Assembly: GCF_026262505.1 (NCBI RefSeq)
Contig: NC_067208.1
Coordinates: forward strand, 7,449,962 to 7,513,961
Direction: 5' to 3'
Source: Trichomonas vaginalis G3
Taxonomy: Eukaryota > Parabasalia > Trichomonadida > Trichomonadidae
DNA: 64,000 nucleotides
Translations under genes and position numbers: made by a program
The notes under the pieces: model-generated
Database searches by the model: none
The model's input: only the letters and a program-made list of their open reading frames with translations
What the model was told of the DNA's origin: nothing
Shown: positions 41,292-55,020 of the stretch, piece after piece
Position numbering within the stretch: position 1 is the first letter of the stretch
Layout: each line of letters begins with the position of its first letter

Positions 41292-41959
41292 TCATTTATT
41301 TAAAAGAAGATTAATGATATCTTCGTTCTTTGTCTGGAGTGCGACGTCTTTAGCTGTGTGTCCTTCGCTGTCAACAACACTCAAATCGAGGTCTTCACGA
41401 GAAAGAGAACTTTGACAACTTCGATTTTTTCGTTTTCAATAGCGTTGAAAATAGGAGTTCGCTTCATCAAGTTCTGACGGTTGACATCGACATTTTCGTG
41501 TTGAAGCAACTCTTCGACGAAACTAGTTGAGCCGCATTTAGCGGCAACATGGAGAGGTGTCCACTGGATTGAGTCGACGCAGTTCAAGTCAACGTCATCT
41601 CGATCGGCGAAAAGACGGATTAAGTCTGAGAAATCATTAGATGCAGCGATGTGAAGAGGTGTGAAACTAGAATCATCAGGAAGTTGTGGATTGACATCTT
41701 TGTCGTTCAGAAGACACTCAACGCACTGTTTGTGGTGGAGAAGAACTGCGTAATGAAGAGCACTGCGATTCTTCTTGTCGACGATGTTCTTCTCGATGCC
41801 TGGAAAACTCAAGAGAAGTTCTAAAGCTTCGAAATGTCCGTCACGAGCTGCCCGGATCAATGCTGTACGTGATGAGTTGTTAGTGGCATTGACATCAATG
41901 GATGGATCAGAAAGAAGAAGTCGCAGAACACGTGTGTGACCATTAATTGCTCTCAACAT
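41292..41959 (-). pseudogene. ANK copy 4, one-base deletion
   Basis: Same AAAGAG deletion as copy 2, protein ends at 192 residues (41381). Confidence 0.85.
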
Positions 41960-42042
41960 AACACTTTAATTGTCAACATCTTCTTACAGTTAAAGAATTC
42001 TGTAACAAATTCAATTTATTTGATTTATCAGATACTAATGTT

Positions 42043-42249
42043 TTAAAAAAGCATATTGTTTTGATCAATTTCATCTAATTCAATATTGCATTCTATTACT
42101 GCTACTAAACAATTCATTGTTTCGGCATATTCCATACAATTCGTATTTGTCAAAAAATTAAACATCAAATCCCAAATAGGATATAAATGATTTTTGTAGA
42201 TACTAATTCTCGAAATTAATGTAGAGATGTTGGATATAAGACTAGTCAT
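42043..42249 (-). pseudogene. 68-codon ankyrin-gene segment (unit 4)
   Basis: Same 68 residues as in the other units. Confidence 0.5.
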
Positions 42250-42256
42250 ATATTAA

Positions 42257-43298
42257 GGGTGCACACGAGAGGATCATGTAAACTTCAGAATTTAGAACCT
42301 TATTTTTAGGCATTATCTTGGCTACCTATTTAGGCTCGAAAAGCAAAAAAATATCAAAAAATACAACTTGACTCCATTATGACCCTTTCATGGAGGTAGT
42401 TTTTATCCGCTAGTATTTTCCCTTTGAATCTCTTTACAATTCGAAATCAAATTCAAATCTCAGTAGAAGAAAGGAAGAATCGACTTACTACGGTTGTAAT
42501 ACGAATAAATACATATATTTAATTATTTTTATTTACATAATAATTGTTTGAAGCTCATATTCCAACAAATTTTTAAATAAAAACATTAAAATGTTGAAAA
42601 TGTTCATATATTTTAATAGGGTTTTGGCACTTTATTGAGGAATTACTACATACATAGTCGAACTGAACTTAATATTTTGAAATTTAAATTATTTATCAAA
42701 ATTAAAATTTAACTTGAAATTTATAATTATTTAGTCATATTTTGCATAATTCTAAGTAGATTTTGTAAAAAATCAAGAAAGAAAAAATTTAACGTGCTTT
42801 ATTTTTTCTTTTTTATAATAATACATATTATTATATAATTAACATATTCATAATGTTTCACCCTTTCAAAAATATCCTCCTCCTCCTCTCAAATAAACGT
42901 ACATACGGGTGGCCTCTTTTTTCAAAAAATTAAAATTTGAAATTTTGGGCTCAAATATTAGAGATTTTTTCAACCTTCAACGATATATGTTGTCTATATC
43001 AGACCTCCTTTCTTTTTGATACTTAACATTGTTCCTAAATCTTAGCCGTTAAGGCTGTTCTGAAAGTATTTTTTTTTCGAAAAAATTCGAAAAAAATTTT
43101 TAAAATTCAAAAATCCCTTAATTCCTGAGGATTTTGGGAAAAAGTTTTTACATGAACATGTGTATATTATATGAAGTATATTGATAAGGTAAAAATCAAA
43201 TTTTATTGCATATTCATCGAGAAAATAAACTAACGAATCCCTCAAAATTGAGAGGGTAATCCTCCTCCTCTCAAATAAACGTACATACGGGTGCACCC
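42257..43298. mobile_element. TTAA-bounded element (unit 4)
   Basis: TTAA at 42253-42256 and 43299-43302; empty hAT site near 42951. Confidence 0.85.
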
Positions 43299-43302
43299 TT
43301 AA

Positions 43303-43844
43303 GTATATCAATAATGTTTTCTTAGTTTACATATTATTGATATTTGTATCATGCTGAAATGTGAGATCAATTCGATTGTATCATCGCTTATCTTGATGTG
43401 GTAAATTTTTGTCATTTCAACTATAAATGGAATAATTATAGGTTCAAAACGAACAGTGTAAATGTCGTCGAACATTTCAATGCATACGAATTTGAAATCA
43501 ATATGTGTATCTTCTACAAGGTACTGATCAATGTATGATTTAAATTTTTAGAAAATTATCTCTGTTTTAGTTTAATAAAATAATATTGCGCGGTGAATTT
43601 GTATCTCAAAATTATGTAACTGTATCGGTAACAACTTCAAATGTCTTATTGACAAGATTTGTAAAAAAAAATCAAAAATATACTTGAGATCATATAAATG
43701 TGCTCTTCTCTTTATAACGTAAGAATTGATCAAAGATAACATGTGTACTACTGATTGATTTTGGAGGATTGCTATGATTAGAGACGATTTGATTAAATAA
43801 TTCAATGAAAAATGGACTATTTGATTCATCAATTAGGAGATTCG
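43303..43844 (-). pseudogene. Decayed N-terminal ankyrin-gene segment (unit 4)
   Basis: Counterpart of 24369-24910. Confidence 0.45.
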
Positions 43845-44865
43845 ATTGTTTGTATTCGATTGCACTTCTGCATTTGGTGAATTAGTTGTATCGTAAATCA
43901 AGGAAAGTTAATCATCTGCTGTGATACTCTTAAAAAATTAAAAGAACGAATTTTTTTTCTAAATACAATTAATGGCATCAGATGATTAGATTACTTTTTT
44001 AGAAATCATCAATCAAATTTGGCATATTTTTGAAAGAATATCTAAAGACAAGACACCCAATAAGAGTTTTTGTGCATACGGTTCTCGGGCGCCTATGTCA
44101 CATTCACAAAGGACTCCGTCTTTATTAGCAAACTCAGAAGAAATGTTTAACAAAAGAAAAATTATTTCATCAAGACTAATAAATGTTTTAAAAAAGCAAA
44201 TCACATCATTAACATATCAGTTTTAATTACAAAACTCAACGATACATAACAAATTTCTTCGAAATTTAAATTCTCATTAAAAAATTCTTTTGATACAAAT
44301 TAAATAGCTACATATTCGATTTTCCCATTGATACGAACTTATTGTTTTCATTCAAGATTTACAAGAAATCAAATACTTATTTCACAACAACAAATATCTA
44401 TTTTTACTCAAACACGAGCATGTATTTACTAATAAATTCATGTTTTTACATCATTACATTTGACAATACTATCAAAACAACCCCAAAATCAAACTAATTT
44501 TCGATATTCTTTATTCAGACCAGAGAATTCATATAAATCATCGATTACTCAAATTTAAGTATTCATTTAATGTAATAATTGTTAGATATTAGGCGTTTTA
44601 TATAAAAATTCTCCCTATTTCAAATTTTCAAGCGAATTAAGTCGATATTTCATACATTTTATAATATACAAATCATGTGTAAGTACAATAGCTTTAATTA
44701 TTTACAATATTGATCATTTTATTACGAAATCCAAAAATTTAATCAGCAAAATCGATGTTTTTATATAAGATTAGAATGATTTACATCATTGTTTCCATGC
44801 ACTAGCTGTTAAAATGCTGATGACAGCTAAAAGAATCGCAATTTCATAACTTGAATATAAGATTC
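43845..44865. other. AT-rich spacer (unit 4/5)
   Basis: Near-identical to 24911-25932 except for a base loss near 44151, which opens a 63-codon minus-strand frame (44013-44204) absent from the other units and therefore doubtful. Confidence 0.6.
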
Positions 44866-44926
44866 AAATGAATCGGCATTATTTGACATTTACATCATTG
44901 AAATGTCAAATAATGCCGATTCATTT
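44866..44926. promoter_or_regulatory. Perfect 26-bp hairpin (gene A copy 5)
   Basis: Same arms and loop, but the T run after the right arm is one base shorter, which fuses the uORF to gene A. Confidence 0.75.
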
Positions 44927-45937
44927 TTTGATGAAAACAATGAATTCAATCACGATTTTCAGATAACAGTATCAAAACACACATCAACTATGAATAATTT
45001 ACATTTTGATCAATTACCTGCTGATGTTTGGAAGTTATTTTACAATACATCACCTAATTCAGAACCAATTCAAGGTACAAATGTTACAGCAAGATCAACA
45101 AATAATGAATGCTTCTTATATAACTGTATATTCATCACCATTACAACTAATAGTGCCATTTATTTTACGAATACAAACAATAAATTTCTTAACTCATATT
45201 GTTCATTTACTAACTGCAGCAGTAATACAAATGGTGGATCTATATACTTTAACTGTGATAGTTCCATTGTCCAATACCGAACATGTGGCTACAAATCAAA
45301 AACAAACTCTCAGAAGGACATTTCATATGTTTGTTAGTTAATTCAAATAATAAAAATTATCTTTATGAAAGTTCTTTTTATGAATGCGGAAATTTAGAAA
45401 AAGATTATACAAATCTTCTTTATTATGGAAATATTGAAGTTAAATCAATCAACACAAGTTTCTGTGAAGCAGCTGACTCAGGAATATTTTAATCAACCAA
45501 CAAGTCTAAGTAACGTAACATATTCATCATTTTGTAACACAACATCAAATTATAGAATTTTAGAATTAGATTATGGTAACTATAGTTTTAATTTTTGTAA
45601 TGTTTTGAATAATGAACACAAAAATCTGATTATGAACATTCTATGCATTTGGATCAAATGTTCTTATTGAAAACTGTTCATTTCTTGGAAACACAGGACC
45701 AGGAGAAATTTTATCAATTATTCTGGTTCAATTACAGTTAAAGATTCTTTCTGTGACAGAATAATAGATAAACATATCATCAGTTATAACAAATAATGTT
45801 AAAATATATATTCTATTCATAATCTTTCTCACTTTTCATCATATCTGTGTGAAGCTGAGTTTCCTATTATAGATAAAAAGCCTATGAGATCTGCTTTTGA
45901 TTTATATCATCAATTTTCCTTTAGACGAAGGCGTTAA
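44903..45937 (+). pseudogene. Gene A copy 5, frameshifted; alternative longer N-terminus
   Basis: Here the ATG inside the hairpin (44903) is in frame and gives MSNNADSFFDENNEF before the shared FNHDFQITVSK. This needs both the lost T near 44930 and a lost A near 44944. The frame is open to 45337, then broken in the variable loop (SQKDISYVC), again near 45490 and 45630, and near 45770-45810. The 3' end to 45937 is conserved. Confidence 0.83.
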
Positions 45938-46882
45938 TATTCATGATTTATGAATTTATATAATCAAAAAATTGTAATTAAAGACCATTATTAACGAAAG
46001 CATTCATCAATTGTTTAATATCAATTGAAATATGAAAAACTTTATATTCAAAAGATGATGCGGCTTGATTTCTCAATTTAATTTTCAAAGAGTTCGTATT
46101 TGTTACAGTGAATTTAAATAATTAGTACTGATATAGTAATGCAATAATATCGGGAACATGGCTCTTAATTTCGAAATAGGTTTTCTTTGTAAGGCATCTA
46201 AGTATTAACAAACTGATATTTCAATAAAGAGTTCAATATTATAATAGAAATTTGCTATGACAGAAAGAATAAAACTATAGCAAAAAGAATTATTGTTATT
46301 TCGATGATATTTTGTAATATTCTTCGTTTACAAATGATTGGACATTGTATCTTGGGGAGATGTTGGATAATAAATTTAACGATTTCTTATTCAATTCTAT
46401 TATATCATTGCTATCTTGAAGTGGAAAATTTTTCTTAAGAGTGCACTTACACCTGTATTACATGTCCTTCGATTCAGATGTTTAAGGTTAATTTTCAATG
46501 ACACTTCACGCCATTTGTCAGAAATTTGAATTAAAGTCAGATACGCGTAAGTGCACCCTTAAGAACATTTGTCATTACAAGTATAAGTAAAGACACTCAA
46601 GATGCATTTTTGTCATTCAATAATCTATTCTCTCGCTATTGCAAACAATTTCAAATGTCGCATTCAATTTCTGTGTAATACAATATCATTCACTAGGATC
46701 AGTTTATTCATAACTTTACTCACTTTTCAACATATTTCTGTAAAGCAGGATAAATATGCTTCCAATACGTAACATCATTTATCATTTTCCTTTAGACAAG
46801 TGCGTTAATTTTTCAAGGATTTATTATTATCGTTTTTTATTATTAAAAATAATTTTTTTACAAACAAAAAAAATAAAAAAAC
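45938..46882. other. Gene A-ANK spacer with relics (unit 5)
   Basis: Near-identical counterpart of 29145-30089. Confidence 0.5.
46439..46558. mobile_element. 120-bp TTAA-flanked MITE (unit 5)
   Basis: Same insertion as in unit 2. Confidence 0.82.
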
Positions 46883-47550
46883 TCATTTATTTAAAAGAAG
46901 ATTAATGATATCTTCGTTCTTTGTCTGGAGTGCGACGTCTTTAGCTGTGTGTCCTTCGCTGTCAACAACACTCAAATCGAGGTCTTCACGAGAAAGAGAA
47001 CTTTGACAACTTCGATTTTTTCGTTTTCAATAGCGTTGAAAATAGGAGTTCGCTTCATCAAGTTCTGACGGTTGACATCGACATTTTCGTGTTGAAGCAA
47101 CTCTTCGACGAAACTAGTTGAGCCGCATTTAGCGGCAACATGGAGAGGTGTCCACTGGATTGAGTCGACGCAGTTCAAGTCAACGTCATCTCGATCGGCG
47201 AAAAGACGGATTAAGTCTGAGAAATCATTAGATGCAGCGATGTGAAGAGGTGTGAAACTAGAATCATCAGGAAGTTGTGGATTGACATCTTTGTCGTTCA
47301 GAAGACACTCAACGCACTGTTTGTGGTGGAGAAGAACTGCGTAATGAAGAGCACTGCGATTCTTCTTGTCGACGATGTTCTTCTCGATGCCTGGAAAACT
47401 CAAGAGAAGTTCTAAAGCTTCGAAATGTCCGTCACGAGCTGCCCGGATCAATGCTGTACGTGATGAGTTGTTAGTGGCATTGACATCAATGGATGGATCA
47501 GAAAGAAGAAGTCGCAGAACACGTGTGTGACCATTAATTGCTCTCAACAT
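46883..47550 (-). pseudogene. ANK copy 5, one-base deletion
   Basis: Same deletion as copy 2; 192-residue reading ends at 46972. Confidence 0.85.
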
Positions 47551-47633
47551 AACACTTTAATTGTCAACATCTTCTTACAGTTAAAGAATTCTGTAACAAA
47601 TTCAATTTATTTGATTTATCAGATACTAATGTT

Positions 47634-47840
47634 TTAAAAAAGCATATTGTTTTGATCAATTTCATCTAATTCAATATTGCATTCTATTACTGCTACTAAA
47701 CAATTCATTGTTTCGGCATATTCCATACAATTCGTATTTGTCAAAAAATTAAACATCAAATCCCAAATAGGATATAAATGATTTTTGTAGATACTAATTC
47801 TCGAAATTAATGTAGAGATGTTGGATATAAGACTAGTCAT
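47634..47840 (-). pseudogene. 68-codon ankyrin-gene segment (unit 5)
   Basis: Same 68 residues as in the other units. Confidence 0.5.
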
Positions 47841-47847
47841 ATATTAA

Positions 47848-48884
47848 GGGTGCACACGAGAGGATCATGTAAACTTCAGAATTTAGAACCTTATTTTTAG
47901 GCATTATCTTGGCTACCTATTTAGGCTCGAAAAGCAAAAAAATATCAAAAAATACAACTTGACTCCATTATGACCCTTTCATGGAGGTAGTTTTTATCCG
48001 CTAGTATTTTCCCTTTGAATCTCTTTACAATTCGAAATCAAATTCAAATCTCAGTAGAAGAAAGGAAGAATCGACTTACTACGGTTGTAATACGAATAAA
48101 TACATATATTTAATTATTTTTATTTACATAATAATTGTTTGAAGCTCATATTCCAACAAATTTTTAAATAAAAACATTAAAATGTTGAAAATGTTCATAT
48201 ATTTTAATAGGGTTTTGGCACTTTATTGAGGAATTACTACATACATAGTCGAACTGAACTTGATATTTTGAAATTTAAATTATTTATCAAAATTAAAATT
48301 TAACTTGAAATTTATAATTATTTAGTCATATTTTGCATAATTCTAAGTAGATTTTGTAAAAAATCAAGAAAGAAAAATTTAACGTGCTTTATTTTTTCTT
48401 TTTTATAATAATACATATTATTATATAATTAACATATTCATAATGTTTCACCCTTTCAAAATATCCTCCTCCTCCTCAAATAAACGTACATACGGGTGGC
48501 CTCTTTTTTCAAAAAATTAAAATTTGAAATTTTGGGCTCAAATATTAGAGATTTTTTCAACCTTCAACGATATATGTTGTCTCATATCAGACCTCCTTTC
48601 TTTTTGATACTTAACATTGTTCCTAAATCTTAGCCGTTAAGGCTGTTCTGAAAATATTTTTTTTTCGAAAAAATTCGAAAAAAATTTTAAAATTCAAAAA
48701 TCCCTTAATTCCTGAGGATTTTGGAAAAAGTTTTTACATGAACATGTGTATATTATATGAAGTATATTGATAAGGTAAAAATCAAATTTTATTGCATATT
48801 CATCGAGAAAATAAACTAACGAATCCCTCAAAATTGAGAGGGTAATCCTCCTCCTCTCAAATAAACGTACATACGGGTGCACCC
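47848..48884. mobile_element. TTAA-bounded element (unit 5)
   Basis: TTAA at 47844-47847 and 48885-48888; empty hAT site near 48538. The (TCC)n run before the internal right-end copy is altered (CCTCCTCCTCCTCAAA). Confidence 0.85.
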
Positions 48885-48888
48885 TTAA

Positions 48889-49430
48889 GTATATCAATAA
48901 TGTTTTCTTAGTTTACATATTATTGATATTTGTATCATGCTGAAATGTGAGATCAATTCGATTGTATCATCGCTTATCTTGATGTGGTAAATTTTTGTCA
49001 TTTCAACTATAAATGGAATAATTATAGGTTCAAAACGAACAGTGTAAATGTCGTCGAACATTTCAATGCATACGAATTTGAAATCAATATGTGTATCTTC
49101 TACAAGGTACTGATCAATGTATGATTTAAATTTTTAGAAAATTATCTCTGTTTTAGTTTAATAAAATAATATTGCGCGGTGAATTTGTATCTCAAAATTA
49201 TGTAACTGTATCGGTAACAACTTCAAATGTCTTATTGACAAGATTTGTAAAAAAAAATCAAAAATATACTTGAGATCATATAAATGTGCTCTTCTCTTTA
49301 TAACGTAAGAATTGATCAAAGATAACATGTGTACTACTGATTGATTTTGGAGGATTGCTATGATTAGAGACGATTTGATTAAATAATTCAATGAAAAATG
49401 GACTATTTGATTCATCAATTAGGAGATTCG
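48889..49430 (-). pseudogene. Decayed N-terminal ankyrin-gene segment (unit 5)
   Basis: Counterpart of 24369-24910. Confidence 0.45.
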
Positions 49431-50453
49431 ATTGTTTGTATTCGATTGCACTTCTGCATTTGGTGAATTAGTTGTATCGTAAATCAAGGAAAGTTAATCA
49501 TCTGCTGTGATACTCTTAAAAAATTAAAAGAACGAATTTTTTTTCTAAATACAATTAATGGCATCAGATGATTAGATTACTTTTTTTAGAAATCATCAAT
49601 CAAATTTGGCATATTTTTGAAAGAATATCTAAAGACAAGACACCCAATAAGAGTTTTTGTGCATACGGTTCTCGGGCGCCTATGTCACATTCACAAAGGA
49701 CTCCGTCTTTATTAGCAAACTCAGAAGAAATGTTTAACTAAAAGAAAAATTATTTCATCAAGACTAATAAATGTTTTAAAAAAGCAAATCACATCATTAA
49801 CATATCAGTTTTAATTACAAAACTCAACGATACATAACAAATTTCTTCGAAATTTAAATTCTCATTAAAAAATTCTTTTGATACAAATTAAATAGCTACA
49901 TATTCGATTTTCCCATTGATACGAACTTATTGTTTTCATTCAAGATTTACAAGAAATCAAATACTTATTTCACAACAACAAATATCTATTTTTACTCAAA
50001 CACGAGCATGTATTTACTAATAAATTCATGTTTTTACATCATTACATTTGACAATACTATCAAAACAACCCCAAAATCAAACTAATTTTCGATATTCTTT
50101 ATTCAGACCAGAGAATTCATATAAATCATCGATTACTCAAATTTAAGTATTCATTTAATGTAATAATTGTTAGATATTAGGCGTTTTATATAAAAATTCT
50201 CCCTATTTCAAATTTTCAAGCGAATTAAGTCGATATTTCATACATTTTATAATATACAAATCATGTGTAAGTACAATAGCTTTAATTATTTACAATATTG
50301 ATCATTTTATTACGAAATCCAAAAATTTAATCAGCAAAATCGATGTTTTTATATAAGATTAGAATGATTTACATCATTGTTTCCATGCACTAGCTGTTAA
50401 AATGCTGATGACAGCTAAAAGAATCGCAATTTCATAACTTGAATATAAGATTC
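49431..50453. other. AT-rich spacer (unit 5/6)
   Basis: Near-identical to 24911-25932; nothing coding seen. Confidence 0.6.
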
Positions 50454-50514
50454 AAATGAATCGGCATTATTTGACATTTACATCATTGAAATGTCAAATA
50501 ATGCCGATTCATTT
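50454..50514. promoter_or_regulatory. Perfect 26-bp hairpin (gene A copy 6)
   Basis: Same arms, loop and uORF as in unit 2. Confidence 0.75.
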
Positions 50515-50519
50515 TTTTG

Positions 50520-51525
50520 ATGAAAACAATGAAATTCAATCACGATCTTCAGATAACAGTATCAAAACACACATCAACTATGAATAATTTACACTTTGAT
50601 CAATTACCTGATGATGTTTGGAAGTTATTTTACAATACATCACCTAAATCAGAACCAATTCAAGGTACAAATGTTACAGCAAGATCAACAAATAATGAAT
50701 GCTTCTTATATAACTGTATATTCATCACCATTACGACCAATAGTGCCATTTATTTTACGAATACAAAAATAAATTTCTTAACTCATATTGTTCATTTACT
50801 AACTGCAGCAGTAATACAGATGGTGGATCTATCTACTTTAACTGTGATAGTTCCATTGTCCAATACCGAACATGTGGCTACAAATCAAAAACAAACTCTC
50901 AAGAAGGACATTTCATATGTTTTAGTTTAAATTCAAATAATAAAAATTATCTTTATGAAAGTTCTTTTTATTGCGGAAATTTAGAAAAATCTTTACAAAT
51001 TTCTTTTATGGAAATATTGAAGTTAAATCAATCAACACAAGTTTCTGTGAAGCAGCTGACTCAGGAATACTTTAAATCAACCAACAAGTCTAGTAACGTA
51101 ACATATTCATCATTTTGTAACACAACATCAAATTATAGAATTTTAGAATTAGATTATGGTAACTATAATTTTAATTTTTGTAATGTTTTGAATAATGAAC
51201 ATAAAAATCTGATTATGAACATTCTATGCATTTGGATCAAATGTTCTTATTGAAAACTGTTCATTTCTTGGAAACACAGGACCAGGTAGAATTTTATCAA
51301 GATTATTCTGGTTCAATTACAGTTAAAGATTCTTTCTGTGACAGAATAACAGATAAAACATATATACCAGTTACAACAAATAGTGTTAAAAATATATATT
51401 CTATTCATAATCTTTCTCACTTTTCATCATATTTGTGTGAAGCAGAGTTTCCTATTTTAGATAAAAAGCCTATGAGATCTGCTTTTGATTTATATCATCA
51501 ATTTTCCTTTAGACGAAGGCGTTAA
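50520..51525 (+). pseudogene. Gene A copy 6, frameshifted
   Basis: It is open from ATG 50520 to a loss of two bases near 50766 (FTNTKINFL), after which the frame is wrong to 50930; more losses occur near 50921-51005, 51094 and 51220-51290. The last 100 codons (51226-51525) are open and differ from other copies by a few codons (DKTYIPVTTNSVKN, FPILDKK). Confidence 0.85.
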
Positions 51526-52470
51526 TATTCATGATTTATGAATTTATATAATCAAAAAATTGTAATTAAAGACCATTATTAACGAAAGCATTCATCAATT
51601 GTTTAATATCAATTGAAATATGAAAAACTTTATATTCAAAAGATGATGCGGCTTGATTTCTCAATTTAATTTTCAAAGAGTTCGTATTTGTTACAGTGAA
51701 TTTAAATAATTAGTACTGATATAGTAATGCAATAATATCGGGAACATGGCTCTTAATTTCGAAATAGGTTTTCTTTGTAAGGCATCTAAGTATTAACAAA
51801 CTGATATTTCAATAAAGAGTTCAATATTATAATAGAAATTTGCTATGACAGAAAGAATAAAACTATAGCAAAAAGAATTATTGTTATTTCGATGATATTT
51901 TGTAATATTCTTCGTTTACAAATGATTGGACATTGTATCTTGGGGAGATGTTGGATAATAAATTTAACGATTTCTTATTCAATTCTATTATATCATTGCT
52001 ATCTTGAAGTGGAAAATTTTTCTTAAGAGTGCACTTACACCTGTATTACATGTCCTTCGATTCAGATGTTTAAGGTTAATTTTCAATGACACTTCACGCC
52101 ATTTGTCAGAAATTTGAATTAAAGTCAGATACGCGTAAGTGCACCCTTAAGAACATTTGTCATTACAAGTATAAGTAAAGACACTCAAGATGCATTTTTG
52201 TCATTCAATAATCTATTCTCTCGCTATTGCAAACAATTTCAAATGTCGCATTCAATTTCTGTGTAATACAATATCATTCACTAGGATCAGTTTATTCATA
52301 ACTTTACTCACTTTTCAACATATTTCTGTAAAGCAGGATAAATATGCTTCCAATACGTAACATCATTTATCATTTTCCTTTAGACAAGTGCGTTAATTTT
52401 TCAAGGATTTATTATTATCGTTTTTTATTATTAAAAATAATTTTTTTACAAACAAAAAAAATAAAAAAAC
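51526..52470. other. Gene A-ANK spacer with relics (unit 6)
   Basis: Near-identical counterpart of 29145-30089. Confidence 0.5.
52027..52146. mobile_element. 120-bp TTAA-flanked MITE (unit 6)
   Basis: Same insertion as in unit 2. Confidence 0.82.
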
Positions 52471-53138
52471 TCATTTATTTAAAAGAAGATTAATGATATC
52501 TTCGTTCTTTGTCTGGAGTGCGACGTCTTTAGCTGTGTGTCCTTCGCTGTCAACAACACTCAAATCGAGGTCTTCACGAGAAAGAGAACTTTGACAACTT
52601 CGATTTTTTCGTTTTCAATAGCGTTGAAAATAGGAGTTCGCTTCATCAAGTTCTGACGGTTGACATCGACATTTTCGTGTTGAAGCAACTCTTCGACGAA
52701 ACTAGTTGAGCCGCATTTAGCGGCAACATGGAGAGGTGTCCACTGGATTGAGTCGACGCAGTTCAAGTCAACGTCATCTCGATCGGCGAAAAGACGGATT
52801 AAGTCTGAGAAATCATTAGATGCAGCGATGTGAAGAGGTGTGAAACTAGAATCATCAGGAAGTTGTGGATTGACATCTTTGTCGTTCAGAAGACACTCAA
52901 CGCACTGTTTGTGGTGGAGAAGAACTGCGTAATGAAGAGCACTGCGATTCTTCTTGTCGACGATGTTCTTCTCGATGCCTGGAAAACTCAAGAGAAGTTC
53001 TAAAGCTTCGAAATGTCCGTCACGAGCTGCCCGGATCAATGCTGTACGTGATGAGTTGTTAGTGGCATTGACATCAATGGATGGATCAGAAAGAAGAAGT
53101 CGCAGAACACGTGTGTGACCATTAATTGCTCTCAACAT
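52471..53138 (-). pseudogene. ANK copy 6, one-base deletion
   Basis: Same deletion as copy 2; 192-residue reading ends at 52560. Confidence 0.85.
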
Positions 53139-53221
53139 AACACTTTAATTGTCAACATCTTCTTACAGTTAAAGAATTCTGTAACAAATTCAATTTATTT
53201 GATTTATCAGATACTAATGTT

Positions 53222-53428
53222 TTAAAAAAGCATATTGTTTTGATCAATTTCATCTAATTCAATATTGCATTCTATTACTGCTACTAAACAATTCATTGTT
53301 TCGGCATATTCCATACAATTCGTATTTGTCAAAAAATTAAACATCAAATCCCAAATAGGATATAAATGATTTTTGTAGATACTAATTCTCGAAATTAATG
53401 TAGAGATGTTGGATATAAGACTAGTCAT
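53222..53428 (-). pseudogene. 68-codon ankyrin-gene segment (unit 6)
   Basis: Same 68 residues as in the other units. Confidence 0.5.
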
Positions 53429-53435
53429 ATATTAA

Positions 53436-54474
53436 GGGTGCACACGAGAGGATCATGTAAACTTCAGAATTTAGAACCTTATTTTTAGGCATTATCTTGG
53501 CTACCTATTTAGGCTCGAAAAGCAAAAAAATATCAAAAAATACAACTTGACTCCATTATGACCCTTTCATGGAGGTAGTTTTTATCCGCTAGTATTTTCC
53601 CTTTGAATCTCTTTACAATTCGAAATCAAATTCAAATCTCAGTAGAAGAAAGGAAGAATCGACTTACTACGGTTGTAATACGAATAAATACATATATTTA
53701 ATTATTTTTATTTACATAATAATTGTTTGAAGCTCATATTCCAACAAATTTTTAAATAAAAACATTAAAATGTTGAAAATGTTCATATATTTTAATAGGG
53801 TTTTGGCACTTTATTGAGGAATTACTACATACATAGTCGAACTGAACTTGATGTTTTGAAATTTAAATTATTTATCAAAATTAAAATTTAACTTGAAATT
53901 TATAATTATTTAGTCATATTTTGCATAATTCTAAGTAGATTTTGTAAAAAATCAAGAAAGAAAAATTTAACGTGCTTTATTTTTTCTTTTTTATAATAAT
54001 ACATATTATTATATAATTAACATATTCATAATGTTTCACCCTTTCAAAAATATCCTCCTCCTCCTTCAAATAAACGTACATACGGGTGGCCTCTTTTTTC
54101 AAAAAATTAAAATTTGAAATTTTGGGCTCAAATATTAGAGATTTTTTCAACCTTCAACGATATATGTTGTCTATATCAGACCTCCTTTCTTTTTGATACT
54201 TAACATTGTTCCTAAATCTTAGCCGTTAAGGCTGTTCTGAAAATATTTTTTTTTCGAAAAAATTCGAAAAAAATTTTTAAAATTCAAAAATCCCTTAATT
54301 CCTGAGGATTTTGGAAAAAGTTTTTACATGAACATGTGTATATTATATGAAGTATATTGATAAGGTAAAAATCAAATTTTATTGCATATTCATCGAGAAA
54401 ATAAACTAACGAATCCCTCAAAATTGAGAGGGTAATCCTCCTCCTCTCAAATAAACGTACATACGGGTGCACCC
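53436..54474. mobile_element. TTAA-bounded element (unit 6)
   Basis: TTAA at 53432-53435 and 54475-54478; empty hAT site near 54127; another (TCC)n variant (CTCCTCCTTCAAA). Confidence 0.85.
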
Positions 54475-54478
54475 TTAA

Positions 54479-55020
54479 GTATATCAATAATGTTTTCTTA
54501 GTTTACATATTATTGATATTTGTATCATGCTGAAATGTGAGATCAATTCGATTGTATCATCGCTTATCTTGATGTGGTAAATTTTTGTCATTTCAACTAT
54601 AAATGGAATAATTATAGGTTCAAAACGAACAGTGTAAATGTCGTCGAACATTTCAATGCATACGAATTTGAAATCAATATGTGTATCTTCTACAAGGTAC
54701 TGATCAATGTATGATTTAAATTTTTAGAAAATTATCTCTGTTTTAGTTTAATAAAATAATATTGCGCGGTGAATTTGTATCTCAAAATTATGTAACTGTA
54801 TCGGTAACAACTTCAAATGTCTTATTGACAAGATTTGTAAAAAAAAATCAAAAATATACTTGAGATCATATAAATGTGCTCTTCTCTTTATAACGTAAGA
54901 ATTGATCAAAGATAACATGTGTACTACTGATTGATTTTGGAGGATTGCTATGATTAGAGACGATTTGATTAAATAATTCAATGAAAAATGGACTATTTGA
55001 TTCATCAATTAGGAGATTCG
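54479..55020 (-). pseudogene. Decayed N-terminal ankyrin-gene segment (unit 6)
   Basis: Counterpart of 24369-24910. Confidence 0.45.
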
